In this document: positions 1 through 5,648 of the stretch, one piece after another
Layout of the letters: each line of letters opens with the position of its first letter
Numbering within the stretch: the first letter of the stretch is position 1
Origin: CAYUUP01 sp964447925
GTDB taxonomy: Bacteria; Bacillota; Clostridia; Oscillospirales; Oscillospiraceae
Length of the DNA: 7,095 bases
Direction: 5' to 3'
NCBI GenBank assembly: GCA_964447925.1
Contig: CAYUUP010000079.1
Span: 1 to 7,095, forward strand
The notes under the pieces: generated by a model
The model's database searches: none
What the model saw: the letters and a program-made list of their open reading frames with translations, nothing else
Told to the model about the DNA's origin: nothing
Program-made: the position numbers and the translations under genes

Positions 1-1
1 G

Positions 2-802
2 AAGGAGAAGCCGGATGCCATGGTCATCGGCGAGGTCTGGGAGGACGGCACCACCAAAATCGCCTACGGCGTCCGGCGGAAGCATCTGCTGGGGGGCCAT
101 CTGGACGGGCTGATGAACTATCCCTTCCGCACCGCCCTGATTGATTTCCTGTTGGGCGGGCCAGGGGAGAATTTTAGAGAAACCATGGAGACGCTGCGGG
201 AGAACTATCCCCCCTTTGCTTTTTATAACGCCATGAACGCCCTGGGTACTCACGATACCCTGCGAATTCTCACCTATCTGGGGGTGGGCAGCCAGAAGCT
301 GGAGGAGTCCAAGGACTGGCGGGCAAAATACAGGATGACACCCCAAGAGCTGGAGCGGGGGCTTGCCCGGCTGCGGCTGGGGGCGATGGTGTTATTTGCC
401 TTTCCCGGCGCCCCCACGGTGTACTATGGTGACGAGGTGGGTATGACCGGCTTTGAGGATCCCTTCAACCGCCGCACCTTCCCCTGGGGCAGGGAAGACC
501 GGCAGCTGAAGGACTTTTTCCGGACACTGGGCAATCTCCGAAAAAAAAGCGCCCCCCTCCGCCGGGGGGCGCTGGTGTGGGGCGATTGCAGGGACAGTGC
601 CATCTCCTTTGCCCGGATGTGGCAAGGGGAGACGGCTGTGGCCGCCGTCAATGCGGGGGATGCCGCCGTCACGGTCAACGTTCCCTGCGAGGTGCCCGTG
701 ACCGAGGTGTTTACTGGGAAAACCTGCCTGCCGGTGAACGGGTTGCTGGCGGTGGAGCTAGGCCCTATGGAAGGTATCCTGGCGGCGGGGGCCGCAGATT
801 GA
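2..802 (+). CDS. GH13 alpha-amylase family glycoside hydrolase (neopullulanase/cyclomaltodextrinase-like), 3' part
   Basis: This is the C-terminal 266 residues of a GH13 enzyme that hydrolyses alpha-glucosidic bonds in starch, maltodextrin or pullulan-type glucans. The reading frame is open from base 2, so the true start lies upstream of the window. Visible residues 10-13 (GEVW) are GH13 conserved region III with the general acid/base Glu at residue 11. MNYPF follows at about 38-42, and THDT with the transition-state His84-Asp85 is conserved region IV. FPGAPTVYYGDEVG near 130-145 is the typical end of the TIM barrel. The last 80 or so residues fit the C-terminal beta-sandwich. Regions I and II with the nucleophile Asp are outside the window. 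No signal peptide can be assessed. The gene ends in TGA and is followed 9 bp later by a strong terminator. The family is certain; the subfamily and exact substrate are inferred from general resemblance. The coding sequence contains an A8 run followed by a perfect hairpin (541-573). Confidence 0.93.
   Translation, partial: KEKPDAMVIGEVWEDGTTKIAYGVRRKHLLGGHLDGLMNYPFRTALIDFLLGGPGENFRETMETLRENYPPFAFYNAMNALGTHDTLRILTYLGVGSQKLEESKDWRAKYRMTPQELERGLARLRLGAMVLFAFPGAPTVYYGDEVGMTGFEDPFNRRTFPWGREDRQLKDFFRTLGNLRKKSAPLRRGALVWGDCRDSAISFARMWQGETAVAAVNAGDAAVTVNVPCEVPVTEVFTGKTCLPVNGLLAVELGPMEGILAAGAAD
541..573 (-). terminator. Antisense intrinsic terminator inside the GH13 gene
   Basis: Bases 548-557 (AGCGCCCCCC) and 564-573 (GGGGGGCGCT) form a perfect 10-bp stem with a 6-base loop. 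Eight A residues lie at 541-548. Read on the minus strand, this is a very GC-rich stem-loop followed directly by eight T residues, the textbook form of a Rho-independent terminator. It sits wholly within coding sequence (residues RKKSAPLRRGAL), so protein constraint explains part of it. It would stop leftward transcripts that read past the ROK gene. The shape is seen in the sequence; function is inferred. Confidence 0.5.
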
Positions 803-811
803 ACCTGGCAT

Positions 812-857
812 AAAAGCGATGAAGAACCGGCCAACCCCCGGTTCCTCATCGCTTTTT
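812..857. terminator. Bidirectional intrinsic terminator between convergent GH13 and ROK genes
   Basis: Bases 812-830 and 838-856 form a 19-bp inverted repeat with a single mismatch (a G-U wobble in one transcript orientation) and a 7-base loop. The right arm ends in TTTTT (853-857) for rightward transcripts, and the left arm begins with AAAA, giving a U-tract for leftward transcripts. It lies 9 bp after the GH13 stop and about 80 bp after the ROK stop, so it can serve both converging genes. Confidence 0.88.
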
Positions 858-879
858 AGGTTGCCCTTGATTTTTGCGA

Positions 880-892
880 AGAACGCCGTTCT
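880..892. repeat. Short perfect inverted repeat downstream of ROK gene
   Basis: AGAACG-C-CGTTCT is a perfect 6-bp inverted repeat around one central base, lying 41 bp past the ROK stop. It has no T-tract in either direction, so it is not a convincing terminator on its own. It could add structure to the end of the ROK transcript or be chance. Confidence 0.3.
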
Positions 893-933
893 GTCGAAAT
901 GCCTTCAGAACAACGGGCATCAAAGCACAGCGG

Positions 934-2061
934 TTAAATCGTCTCTAAAAAGCTGGAAATAAAATGCAGCGCCGCGCCAACACAGGTGGACCAGGAGCGG
1001 TAGCGGGAAAGGATGAGATAGGGGCGATCCGGCTGGAAGGGATTCAATTCCTGCAGGCGGTTCTGAAGGGATTCTAAATAGGGTTCCATAAACTGGACCA
1101 GGATACCCCCCAGCACAATGTCGCAGTCCAGCACCATGCGAATGTTGTGGATGCCCAGGGCCAGATGATCCAGGTAGTCCTCCCACATGGCCCGGTACGC
1201 CGCGTTGCCCTCTTCCAGCTCACTGAAGAACTCCTCGCGGGATATGCCCAGGTCATCACTGATGCGGGCGGTGGAACAATAGGCCTCCAGACAGCCCTGC
1301 TTGCCGCAGGAGCAGGGACGGCCACCGGGAACGATGCACATATGTCCAAACTCGCCGCTGTGGTGGTGACGGCCCATATAGCGGACACCTGAGAGCAAGA
1401 CCGCGCCCCCCACGCCCTTCTGGACAGAGAGATAGACCATGTTCTCCATGCTGGGGCGATCCCACCACTCTGCCATACCACCGGCGTTGGCGTCGTTTTC
1501 GATGAAGCAGGGATAGGGGATATGGGCGGTCAGAGTCTCCACGGGCAACTCCCGCAGCGAGACGATGTGGGACATGACAACGACATTCCGCTCCTCGTCC
1601 AGGATGCCTGGAACGGCGATGCCTACCCCCAGCAGGGTGGAACGATCGATCTGGTTAGCATCAATGAAATCCTCCAGATAGCAGGCAAGCTGGCGGCAAT
1701 ATTGCTGATCGCCTGTGAAAAGCCGAAAGATGCTGGACTGGCATATCAATCTGGCTTTTAGGTCGATGCAAACGATGTGGATATGGCGGCTGGACAGCAT
1801 CAGTCCGATGGAGCATTTCACCTTGGCGTTGATACCGATGGCCTTGGGCTTGCGGCCACCGGTGGAGTCAAAGGTGCCTTGCAGCTGTAGCAGCCCGGCG
1901 TCCAGCAGTTCCCGGAGATTTTGCCCTACAGTAGGCAGGCTCAAATTCAGGCTCTGGGCCACATCCTGCTTGGTGACAGGGGTTTCGGAAGAATAAACAT
2001 AGCGAAAGACGCGGTTCCGGTTCTGCCGCCGCAATTCTGTGGTGTTATAAGTGGGAGCCAC
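934..2061 (-). CDS. ROK-family transcriptional regulator (NagC/XylR type)
   Basis: This 375-residue protein is a sugar-responsive DNA-binding regulator, normally a repressor of carbohydrate genes. Residues about 11-62 form a MarR-like winged helix-turn-helix (VTKQDVAQSLNLSLPTVGQNL), with the wing at STGGRKP (66-72). The rest is the ROK sugar-kinase-like domain. IENDANA (187-193) carries the ROK active-site Asp190. SGEFGH and CSCGKQGCLEAY supply the sugar-contacting Glu237-His240 and the zinc ligands His240, Cys250, Cys252 and Cys257. The kinase phosphate loop (DxGGT) is absent: the equivalent stretch reads IGLMLSS, which agrees with a regulator rather than a kinase. The start is GTG at 2061, with AGGAGG at 2068-2073 six bases upstream. 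Length matches the family (about 380-400 residues). Its neighbours, a GH13 enzyme, an esterase and a sugar permease, suggest glycan control; effector and targets are unknown. Confidence 0.93.
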   Translation of the reverse strand: MAPTYNTTELRRQNRNRVFRYVYSSETPVTKQDVAQSLNLSLPTVGQNLRELLDAGLLQLQGTFDSTGGRKPKAIGINAKVKCSIGLMLSSRHIHIVCIDLKARLICQSSIFRLFTGDQQYCRQLACYLEDFIDANQIDRSTLLGVGIAVPGILDEERNVVVMSHIVSLRELPVETLTAHIPYPCFIENDANAGGMAEWWDRPSMENMVYLSVQKGVGGAVLLSGVRYMGRHHHSGEFGHMCIVPGGRPCSCGKQGCLEAYCSTARISDDLGISREEFFSELEEGNAAYRAMWEDYLDHLALGIHNIRMVLDCDIVLGGILVQFMEPYLESLQNRLQELNPFQPDRPYLILSRYRSWSTCVGAALHFISSFLETI

Positions 2062-2067
2062 GGGACA

Positions 2068-2073
2068 CCTCCT
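2068..2073 (-). promoter_or_regulatory. Consensus ribosome binding site fixing the GTG start of the ROK gene
   Basis: The minus strand reads AGGAGG, extended to AGGAGGTG, six bases before GTG at 2061. This perfect site decides the non-ATG start. Confidence 0.85.
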
Positions 2074-2109
2074 AAGAAGAAACAGTGAAAAACTTAAGCA
2101 ACATCTATT

Positions 2110-2137
2110 ATTCTACCACAAAATTTAACAAAAGCAA
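2110..2137 (-). promoter_or_regulatory. Promoter of the ROK regulator gene
   Basis: On the minus strand, TAGAAT (2110-2115) is preceded by TGG, forming an extended -10 (TGnTAGAAT). TTGCTT (2132-2137) lies 16 bp upstream as a moderate -35. The region is much more AT-rich than its surroundings. The predicted transcript start is near 2103, leaving a leader of about 40 bases. An AAATTT palindrome (2121-2126) sits in the spacer and could be part of an operator for self-control, but this is only a guess. Confidence 0.6.
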
Positions 2138-2166
2138 GAGAAATGAGAGGTTTTTATAAAAGTTTA

Positions 2167-2190
2167 TTCAACAGGCATTGGGCGCCTGAA
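2167..2190 (-). terminator. Weak candidate terminator after the esterase gene
   Basis: Immediately past the tandem TGA TGA stops, CAGGC (2172-2176) and GCCTG (2184-2188) can pair, extendable with a bulge to TTC/GAA. On the minus strand the hairpin is followed by an AT-rich stretch containing CTTTT, but not by a clean T-run. It is short, so leftward transcription may continue into the ROK gene. Confidence 0.25.
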
Positions 2191-2193
2191 TCA

Positions 2194-3003
2194 TCAGCAC
2201 ACCTTCCCTGGCAGTTCTGCCAGCCACTCCGCCGCCAGGGGCAGCCATCCGGCAATATGTGCGCTCCGGTAGCTTGGCCCCATGGCGCACTCATCCGTGG
2301 CGGCAGCCATGGCGTGGGGGCCGGAGCGGAAGATGTGCAGTTCAAGGGGGATCCCCGCCTGCCGCAGCGCCCCGGCATAGAGCAGGGTATTCTCTACAGG
2401 GACCATCTGGTCGGTGGCGGTGGCCCAGAGGAAGGTGGGAGGGTTTCCTGCCGTCACGCTGGTTTCCAGAGAGAGTTGGGGCTGGCTCTCCCCGCCGATG
2501 GCTCCCAGTAGATGATAGAAGGAGGCTGCCGGTTTGCCGAAATCCCGGGCGGAGATAACGGGATAGCCGAGGATGGCAGCATCGGGCCGCAGTTCCTCCG
2601 GACGGCCCAGGTCGGCCAACTCAGGCGCGGCCCACAGATTGGCCAGGCAGCCTGCCAGATGGCCCCCTGCGGAGAAGCCGCAGACGGCCACCCGGTCTAT
2701 GCCGTACTTCTCCCGGCTGGCCCGGACATAGGCCACCGCCGCCGCCAGTTCCCGCAGCTGGGCGGGATAGCGAACGGGCGCCACAGAATAGTGGAGGACG
2801 AAGGCCTGGACACCGGCGGCCAGAAAATCCAAAGCCACCGGCTCTCCCTCGGTGGGCGCCACCACCTGATAGCCGCCGCCGGGGCAGATAATCACCGCCC
2901 AGCGGCGCCCGGTGTCTGCCAGTGAACCTGTCCGGGGCCGGGCATAGCTGACCAGATAGCTTTCAAAACCGGGCAGAAGCGGGGAAATTGTTTCGTGGAA
3001 CAA
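2194..3003 (-). CDS. Alpha/beta-hydrolase esterase (acetyl xylan esterase / BD-FAE-like)
   Basis: This is a carboxylester hydrolase of about 269 residues, of the type that removes acetyl or feruloyl groups from plant glycans. It has no evident signal peptide, so it probably acts in the cytoplasm on imported oligosaccharides (inferred). PGGGY (41-45) forms the oxyanion region. GFSAGGH (109-115) is the nucleophile elbow with Ser111. ATDQMVP provides Asp198 and GPHAM provides His230, completing the triad. Start choice: ATG at 3012 has its purine-rich site AAAGG directly abutting it with no spacing. TTG at 3003, three codons later, lies 8 bases after AAAGGA (3012-3017), so I prefer TTG; ATG would give 272 residues. 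The frame stays open upstream to 3324, but that part crosses the promoter and the neighbouring gene. It ends in tandem TGA stops. A divergent promoter lies upstream, and the ROK regulator lies downstream in the same direction. Exact substrate is unknown. Confidence 0.88.
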   Translation of the reverse strand: MFHETISPLLPGFESYLVSYARPRTGSLADTGRRWAVIICPGGGYQVVAPTEGEPVALDFLAAGVQAFVLHYSVAPVRYPAQLRELAAAVAYVRASREKYGIDRVAVCGFSAGGHLAGCLANLWAAPELADLGRPEELRPDAAILGYPVISARDFGKPAASFYHLLGAIGGESQPQLSLETSVTAGNPPTFLWATATDQMVPVENTLLYAGALRQAGIPLELHIFRSGPHAMAAATDECAMGPSYRSAHIAGWLPLAAEWLAELPGKVC

Positions 3004-3087
3004 GAGAATCATCCTTTCAGAAGTGTTTTCCGGACTGCCGGCGAGACAAGACCGCAGAACAGCGATTTTGGAGGAAGGTGCAAAAAA

Positions 3088-3117
3088 ATTATAGAAGGAA
3101 AATACAAACAATCGCAA
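3088..3117 (-). promoter_or_regulatory. Promoter of the esterase gene
   Basis: On the minus strand, a perfect TATAAT (3088-3093) is preceded at 18 bp by TTGCGA (3112-3117). The transcript start would be near 3081, giving a leader of about 78 bases. It is back to back with the rightward promoter at 3123-3151. Confidence 0.6.
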
Positions 3118-3122
3118 AGATC

Positions 3123-3151
3123 TTGCAAAAGGTTCAAATGTTTGATATAAT
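3123..3151 (+). promoter_or_regulatory. Promoter of the HAD-trmN6-rsmI operon
   Basis: TTGCAA (3123-3128), a 17-bp spacer and a perfect TATAAT (3146-3151) form a near-consensus housekeeping-sigma promoter. The transcript would start near 3158, about 57 bases before the first start codon. No other promoter is obvious before trmN6 or rsmI, so it probably drives all three genes. Confidence 0.8.
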
Positions 3152-3214
3152 GGGGCAACAGAGACGGGTTGCTTGCGCGGGGAAGGCGCACACGATGGAG
3201 GGAGGTTGTTTCCG

Positions 3215-3919
3215 TTGGGCGGGCAGAGATACAGCATAGTCCTGTTTGATGCGGACAATACCTTATTTGACTTTGATACCGCCTCGGCCACTGCTTTGAC
3301 AGATACCCTGTTAAAGTGGGGCATCGAGGTGACACCGAAGCTGCTCCACCGGTATCATGTCATCAACGACCGGCTGTGGGCGTCCTTTGACCGGGGCGAG
3401 GCCGACCGGGAGTGGCTGACCGAGGAGCGATTCCGGCTGCTGCTGGAGGAGTTTTCCCTGACGGGGGACACCGCCGAAATCAATCGCGATTATCAGCGGG
3501 GGCTGGCGGAAAACGCCACACTGCTGCCCGGTGCGGAGGAACTCTGTGCCAGGTTGGACGGCCTATGTCACCAGTGCATTATCACCAACGGGCTGACACT
3601 GGCCCAGCAGGGCAGGGTGGAGCGTTCAGCATTGGCGCCCTATCTGAAGGATGTCTTTATTTCCCAGGAGTTGGGCTGCCGCAAGCCGGAGCGCCGGTTT
3701 TTCGACATCGTATTCCAGAGACTGGGTCTGACGGAGGAGGAACTGCCCCACACCGTGGTGGTGGGGGACAGCCTGACATCAGATATTCAGGGAGGCATCG
3801 CTGCCGGGGTGGACACGATCTGGCTGAACCGGAACGACATCCTGAATACCACTAGCATCACCCCCACATGGACGGTCTACTCGCTGGAGGCCGTGGGCCG
3901 CATCATCCTGGGGAGATAA
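3215..3919 (+). CDS. HAD-superfamily hydrolase, YjjG-like pyrimidine nucleotidase
   Basis: This 234-residue haloacid-dehalogenase-fold phosphatase is of the YjjG (noncanonical pyrimidine nucleotidase) type, which dephosphorylates nucleoside monophosphates and helps clear damaged nucleotides. Motif I is DADNT (12-16), with nucleophile Asp12 and acid/base Asp14. Motif II is IITNG with Thr124, motif III is Lys157 in CRKPE, and motif IV is GDSLTSD (184-190), which binds magnesium. A helical cap occupies about 20-105. Length agrees with E. coli YjjG (about 225). I chose TTG at 3215 because GGGAGG (3200-3205) lies 9 bases upstream; an earlier in-frame TTG at 3173 lacks such a site and would add 14 residues not expected before the first strand. 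It is first in an operon, 51 bp ahead of trmN6. The HAD assignment is certain; the YjjG substrate specificity is inferred from overall resemblance. Confidence 0.9.
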   Translation: MGGQRYSIVLFDADNTLFDFDTASATALTDTLLKWGIEVTPKLLHRYHVINDRLWASFDRGEADREWLTEERFRLLLEEFSLTGDTAEINRDYQRGLAENATLLPGAEELCARLDGLCHQCIITNGLTLAQQGRVERSALAPYLKDVFISQELGCRKPERRFFDIVFQRLGLTEEELPHTVVVGDSLTSDIQGGIAAGVDTIWLNRNDILNTTSITPTWTVYSLEAVGRIILGR

Positions 3920-3970
3920 CAGCGGATACGGCACTAGAAGGCAGACAGCGATTAAGGGAGGGGCGGTTCC

Positions 3971-4657
3971 ATGTGCCGCAGAGAAGAAATCAGCGGTTTG
4001 ACCCTGTTGCAGCCTCCGGGCTGTTTTTCCCTGGGTCGGGATTCCCTGCTGCTGTCCCGCTTCCTCTCTCCCAGACCGGGCAGCCGTATCCTGGATCTGG
4101 GCTGCGGCGTGGGGACGCTGGCGGTGCTGCTGTCCAGTCGCATTCCCAACCTGACGATGGACGGCGTGGAGCTGGAGCCAAAAGCAGCGGGCTTCGCCCG
4201 GCGCAATTTGGCGGAAAACGGGCTGGTGGGGGAGATTTACAACTGGAATTTGGCGGAGGTACCCGCCCGGCTGCCCCATGGGGGCTATGACTGGGTGGTA
4301 TCCAATCCGCCTTATTATTCCGCAGCCGGCAAGACAGCCGTTGGGACAAGGGGGCTGGCCCGCAGCGAGATTGCTGCGACCTTGTCTTGCCTGTGTCGGG
4401 CCGCTGCCTGGGTGCTGCAAACCGGCAGGCGCTTTGGCCTGTGCTATCCCGCTGCCCGGTTGCCAGAGTTATTTTCCACACTGGAAGAGACGGGGTTTGC
4501 GCCCAAGCGGCTCCAGCTGGTGCAGACCCGATGGGATTCCCCTCCGGATTTGGCCCTGGTAGAGGCCAGCCGCCATGGCAGGCCAGGACTGACCCTGCTG
4601 CCCACCCACATTATGCAGTTCCCGGAGGAGGGCGCGCCGCCCGTCTGCCGGGAATAA
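3971..4657 (+). CDS. trmN6: tRNA1(Val) (adenine37-N6)-methyltransferase TrmN6 family
   Basis: This 228-residue class I SAM-dependent methyltransferase is of the YfiC/YabB family (COG4123-type), which in E. coli methylates N6 of A37 in tRNA1Val. Residues 19-27 (FSLGRDSLLL area) match the family's N-terminal pattern. LDLGCGVGTL (41-50) is the SAM-binding motif I, and Glu67 in VELEP is the acidic residue at the end of strand 2. SNPPYYS (101-107) contains the NPPY motif of N6-adenine methyltransferases. The ATG at 3971 follows GGGAGGGG by 7 bases. It sits directly before rsmI with a 33-bp gap; in Bacillus the orthologous yabB and yabC are also close, with yazA (GIY-YIG protein) between them, which is missing here. 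Length is slightly short of the usual 245 or so. The family is sure; the exact tRNA target is inferred. Confidence 0.88.
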   Translation: MCRREEISGLTLLQPPGCFSLGRDSLLLSRFLSPRPGSRILDLGCGVGTLAVLLSSRIPNLTMDGVELEPKAAGFARRNLAENGLVGEIYNWNLAEVPARLPHGGYDWVVSNPPYYSAAGKTAVGTRGLARSEIAATLSCLCRAAAWVLQTGRRFGLCYPAARLPELFSTLEETGFAPKRLQLVQTRWDSPPDLALVEASRHGRPGLTLLPTHIMQFPEEGAPPVCRE

Positions 4658-4690
4658 TTCCGCGAACCGCCGCAGGAGAGGAGGTATCCC

Positions 4691-5551
4691 ATGTCCGGAA
4701 CGCTCTATCTGGTGCCTACACCCATCGGCAATCTGGCGGATATTTCCCCCCGGATGGAACAGACCCTCTCGGAGGTGGACTTCATTGCCGCCGAGGACAC
4801 CCGAATTACCTTGAGACTGTTGAATCATCTGGGGTTGAAAAAGCCCTGCGTCAGTTATTACCGCCACAACACCGCATCCAGCGGCCCGGCCATTCTGAAC
4901 CGGCTGCTGGCAGGGGAGAGTTGCGCCCTGGTTACCGATGCCGGTACGCCGGCCATCAGCGACCCGGGGGAGGAGTTGGTGGCGCTGTGTGCCGGGGCAG
5001 GGGTGACAGTCTGCTCCATTCCTGGCCCCTGCGCCCTGACGGTGGCCCTGTCCGCCTCGGGCCAGCCCACGGGCCGCTTCGTCTTTGAAGGCTTTTTGCC
5101 CCAGAATCCCAAGAACCGCCGGGCGCGGTTGACTGCCCTGGCGGCAGAGGAGCGGACGATTATCCTCTATGAGGCCCCCCACAAGCTCCGGGCAACCCTA
5201 ACAGATCTGGCAGAGACGTTGGGAGAGAAACGGCCTGTCACGCTGTGCCGGGAGCTGACCAAGCTCCACGAGGAATTGAGCCGTCTTACCCTGGGAGAGG
5301 CTGTCACCCGCTATGAGCAGGAACCCCCTCGGGGGGAATTTGTGCTGGTGGTGGCGGGGCGTGTCCCCACTGAAGAAGCTCCCGCCCTTTCACTGGAAGA
5401 GGCCACAGAGCTGGTGCTGACCCTCCGTCAAAGCGGGCGGCCACTGAAGGAGGCCGCCCGGCAGGTCGCGCAGGATACAGGATATAGCAAGAACGAGCTA
5501 TATCGGATGGCTCTGCGCGGCACACAGGGGGATCCGGACAGAGAAGGATGA
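4691..5551 (+). CDS. rsmI: 16S rRNA (cytidine1402-2'-O)-methyltransferase RsmI
   Basis: This 286-residue enzyme is the same length as E. coli RsmI, which 2'-O-methylates C1402 in the decoding centre of 16S rRNA. It has the tetrapyrrole-methylase fold. LVPTPIGNLADIS (7-19) is the N-terminal signature, AAEDTR is at 33-38, VTDAGTPAISDPG (81-93) forms the SAM pocket, and IPGPCALTVAL (110-120) follows. FEGFLP (132-137) and LYEAPHKL (159-166) are also RsmI hallmarks. Two positions vary from the usual motifs (PGPCA for PGPSA, YEAPH for YESPH). The small helical C-terminal domain (about 235-276) ends with the SKNELYRMAL pattern. ATG at 4691 follows AGGAGG (4679-4684) at good spacing. It is third in the operon after the HAD gene and trmN6, so two SAM-dependent RNA-modifying enzymes lie together. 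A perfect 8-bp inverted repeat (5481-5504) lies in its 3' end, probably codon chance. Confidence 0.96.
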   Translation: MSGTLYLVPTPIGNLADISPRMEQTLSEVDFIAAEDTRITLRLLNHLGLKKPCVSYYRHNTASSGPAILNRLLAGESCALVTDAGTPAISDPGEELVALCAGAGVTVCSIPGPCALTVALSASGQPTGRFVFEGFLPQNPKNRRARLTALAAEERTIILYEAPHKLRATLTDLAETLGEKRPVTLCRELTKLHEELSRLTLGEAVTRYEQEPPRGEFVLVVAGRVPTEEAPALSLEEATELVLTLRQSGRPLKEAARQVAQDTGYSKNELYRMALRGTQGDPDREG

Positions 5552-5560
5552 AGAGAGGAA

Positions 5561-5606
5561 CCCCTGCCCGCGGGACAGGGGGCATCATGCGGTGCGCAGG
5601 CGCACC
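5561..5606 (+). repeat. Two stem-loops just downstream of rsmI
   Basis: Bases 5561-5581 fold as CCCCTG/CAGGGG plus an inner CC/GG with one bulged A and a CGCG loop. Bases 5591-5606 fold as GGTGCG-CAGG-CGCACC, a perfect 6-bp stem. Neither is followed by a T-run. They directly precede the terminator hairpin at 5610-5635, so the operon transcript ends in three successive stem-loops. Confidence 0.5.
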
Positions 5607-5609
5607 CGA

Positions 5610-5648
5610 CCGTTCCGGTATGTCTGCCGGGGCGGCCTTTATTTTTCC
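5610..5648 (+). terminator. Intrinsic terminator of the HAD-trmN6-rsmI operon
   Basis: CCGTTCCGG (5610-5618) pairs fully with CCGGGGCGG (5627-5635), with two G-U wobbles and an 8-base loop, followed by the T-rich tail CCTTTATTTTTCC (5636-5648). The tail overlaps the stop and final lysine codons of the convergent DUF1836 gene. Confidence 0.6.

Noticed and set aside
424..849. 141-residue minus-strand open frame overlapping the GH13 gene
   Set aside because: It has no ribosome site and no recognisable family, and it is interrupted by two minus-strand terminator-like hairpins.
3174..3190. Small hairpin TGCGC/GCGCA in the leader of the HAD operon as a riboswitch or attenuator
   Set aside because: Only 5 bp, with no alternative structure or T-run, in a leader of about 57 bases, too short for a known riboswitch.
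3004..3324. N-terminal extension of the esterase upstream to 3324
   Set aside because: The extension crosses two promoters and the start of the divergent HAD gene, and its residues do not resemble the esterase family. The frame is open by chance.
3779..5182. Long open frames opposite trmN6 and rsmI on the minus strand (3779-4420 and 4469-5182) and a second plus-strand frame at 4387-5088
   Set aside because: Their translations are Gly/Pro/Arg/Gln-rich with no family motifs, they lack ribosome sites, and they lie over genes with clear catalytic motifs. They are shadows expected in GC-rich DNA.
5481..5504. Perfect 8-bp inverted repeat GATATAGC/GCTATATC in the 3' end of rsmI
   Set aside because: It encodes the conserved GYSKNELYR stretch of RsmI, lacks a T-run, and is most simply explained by the codons used.
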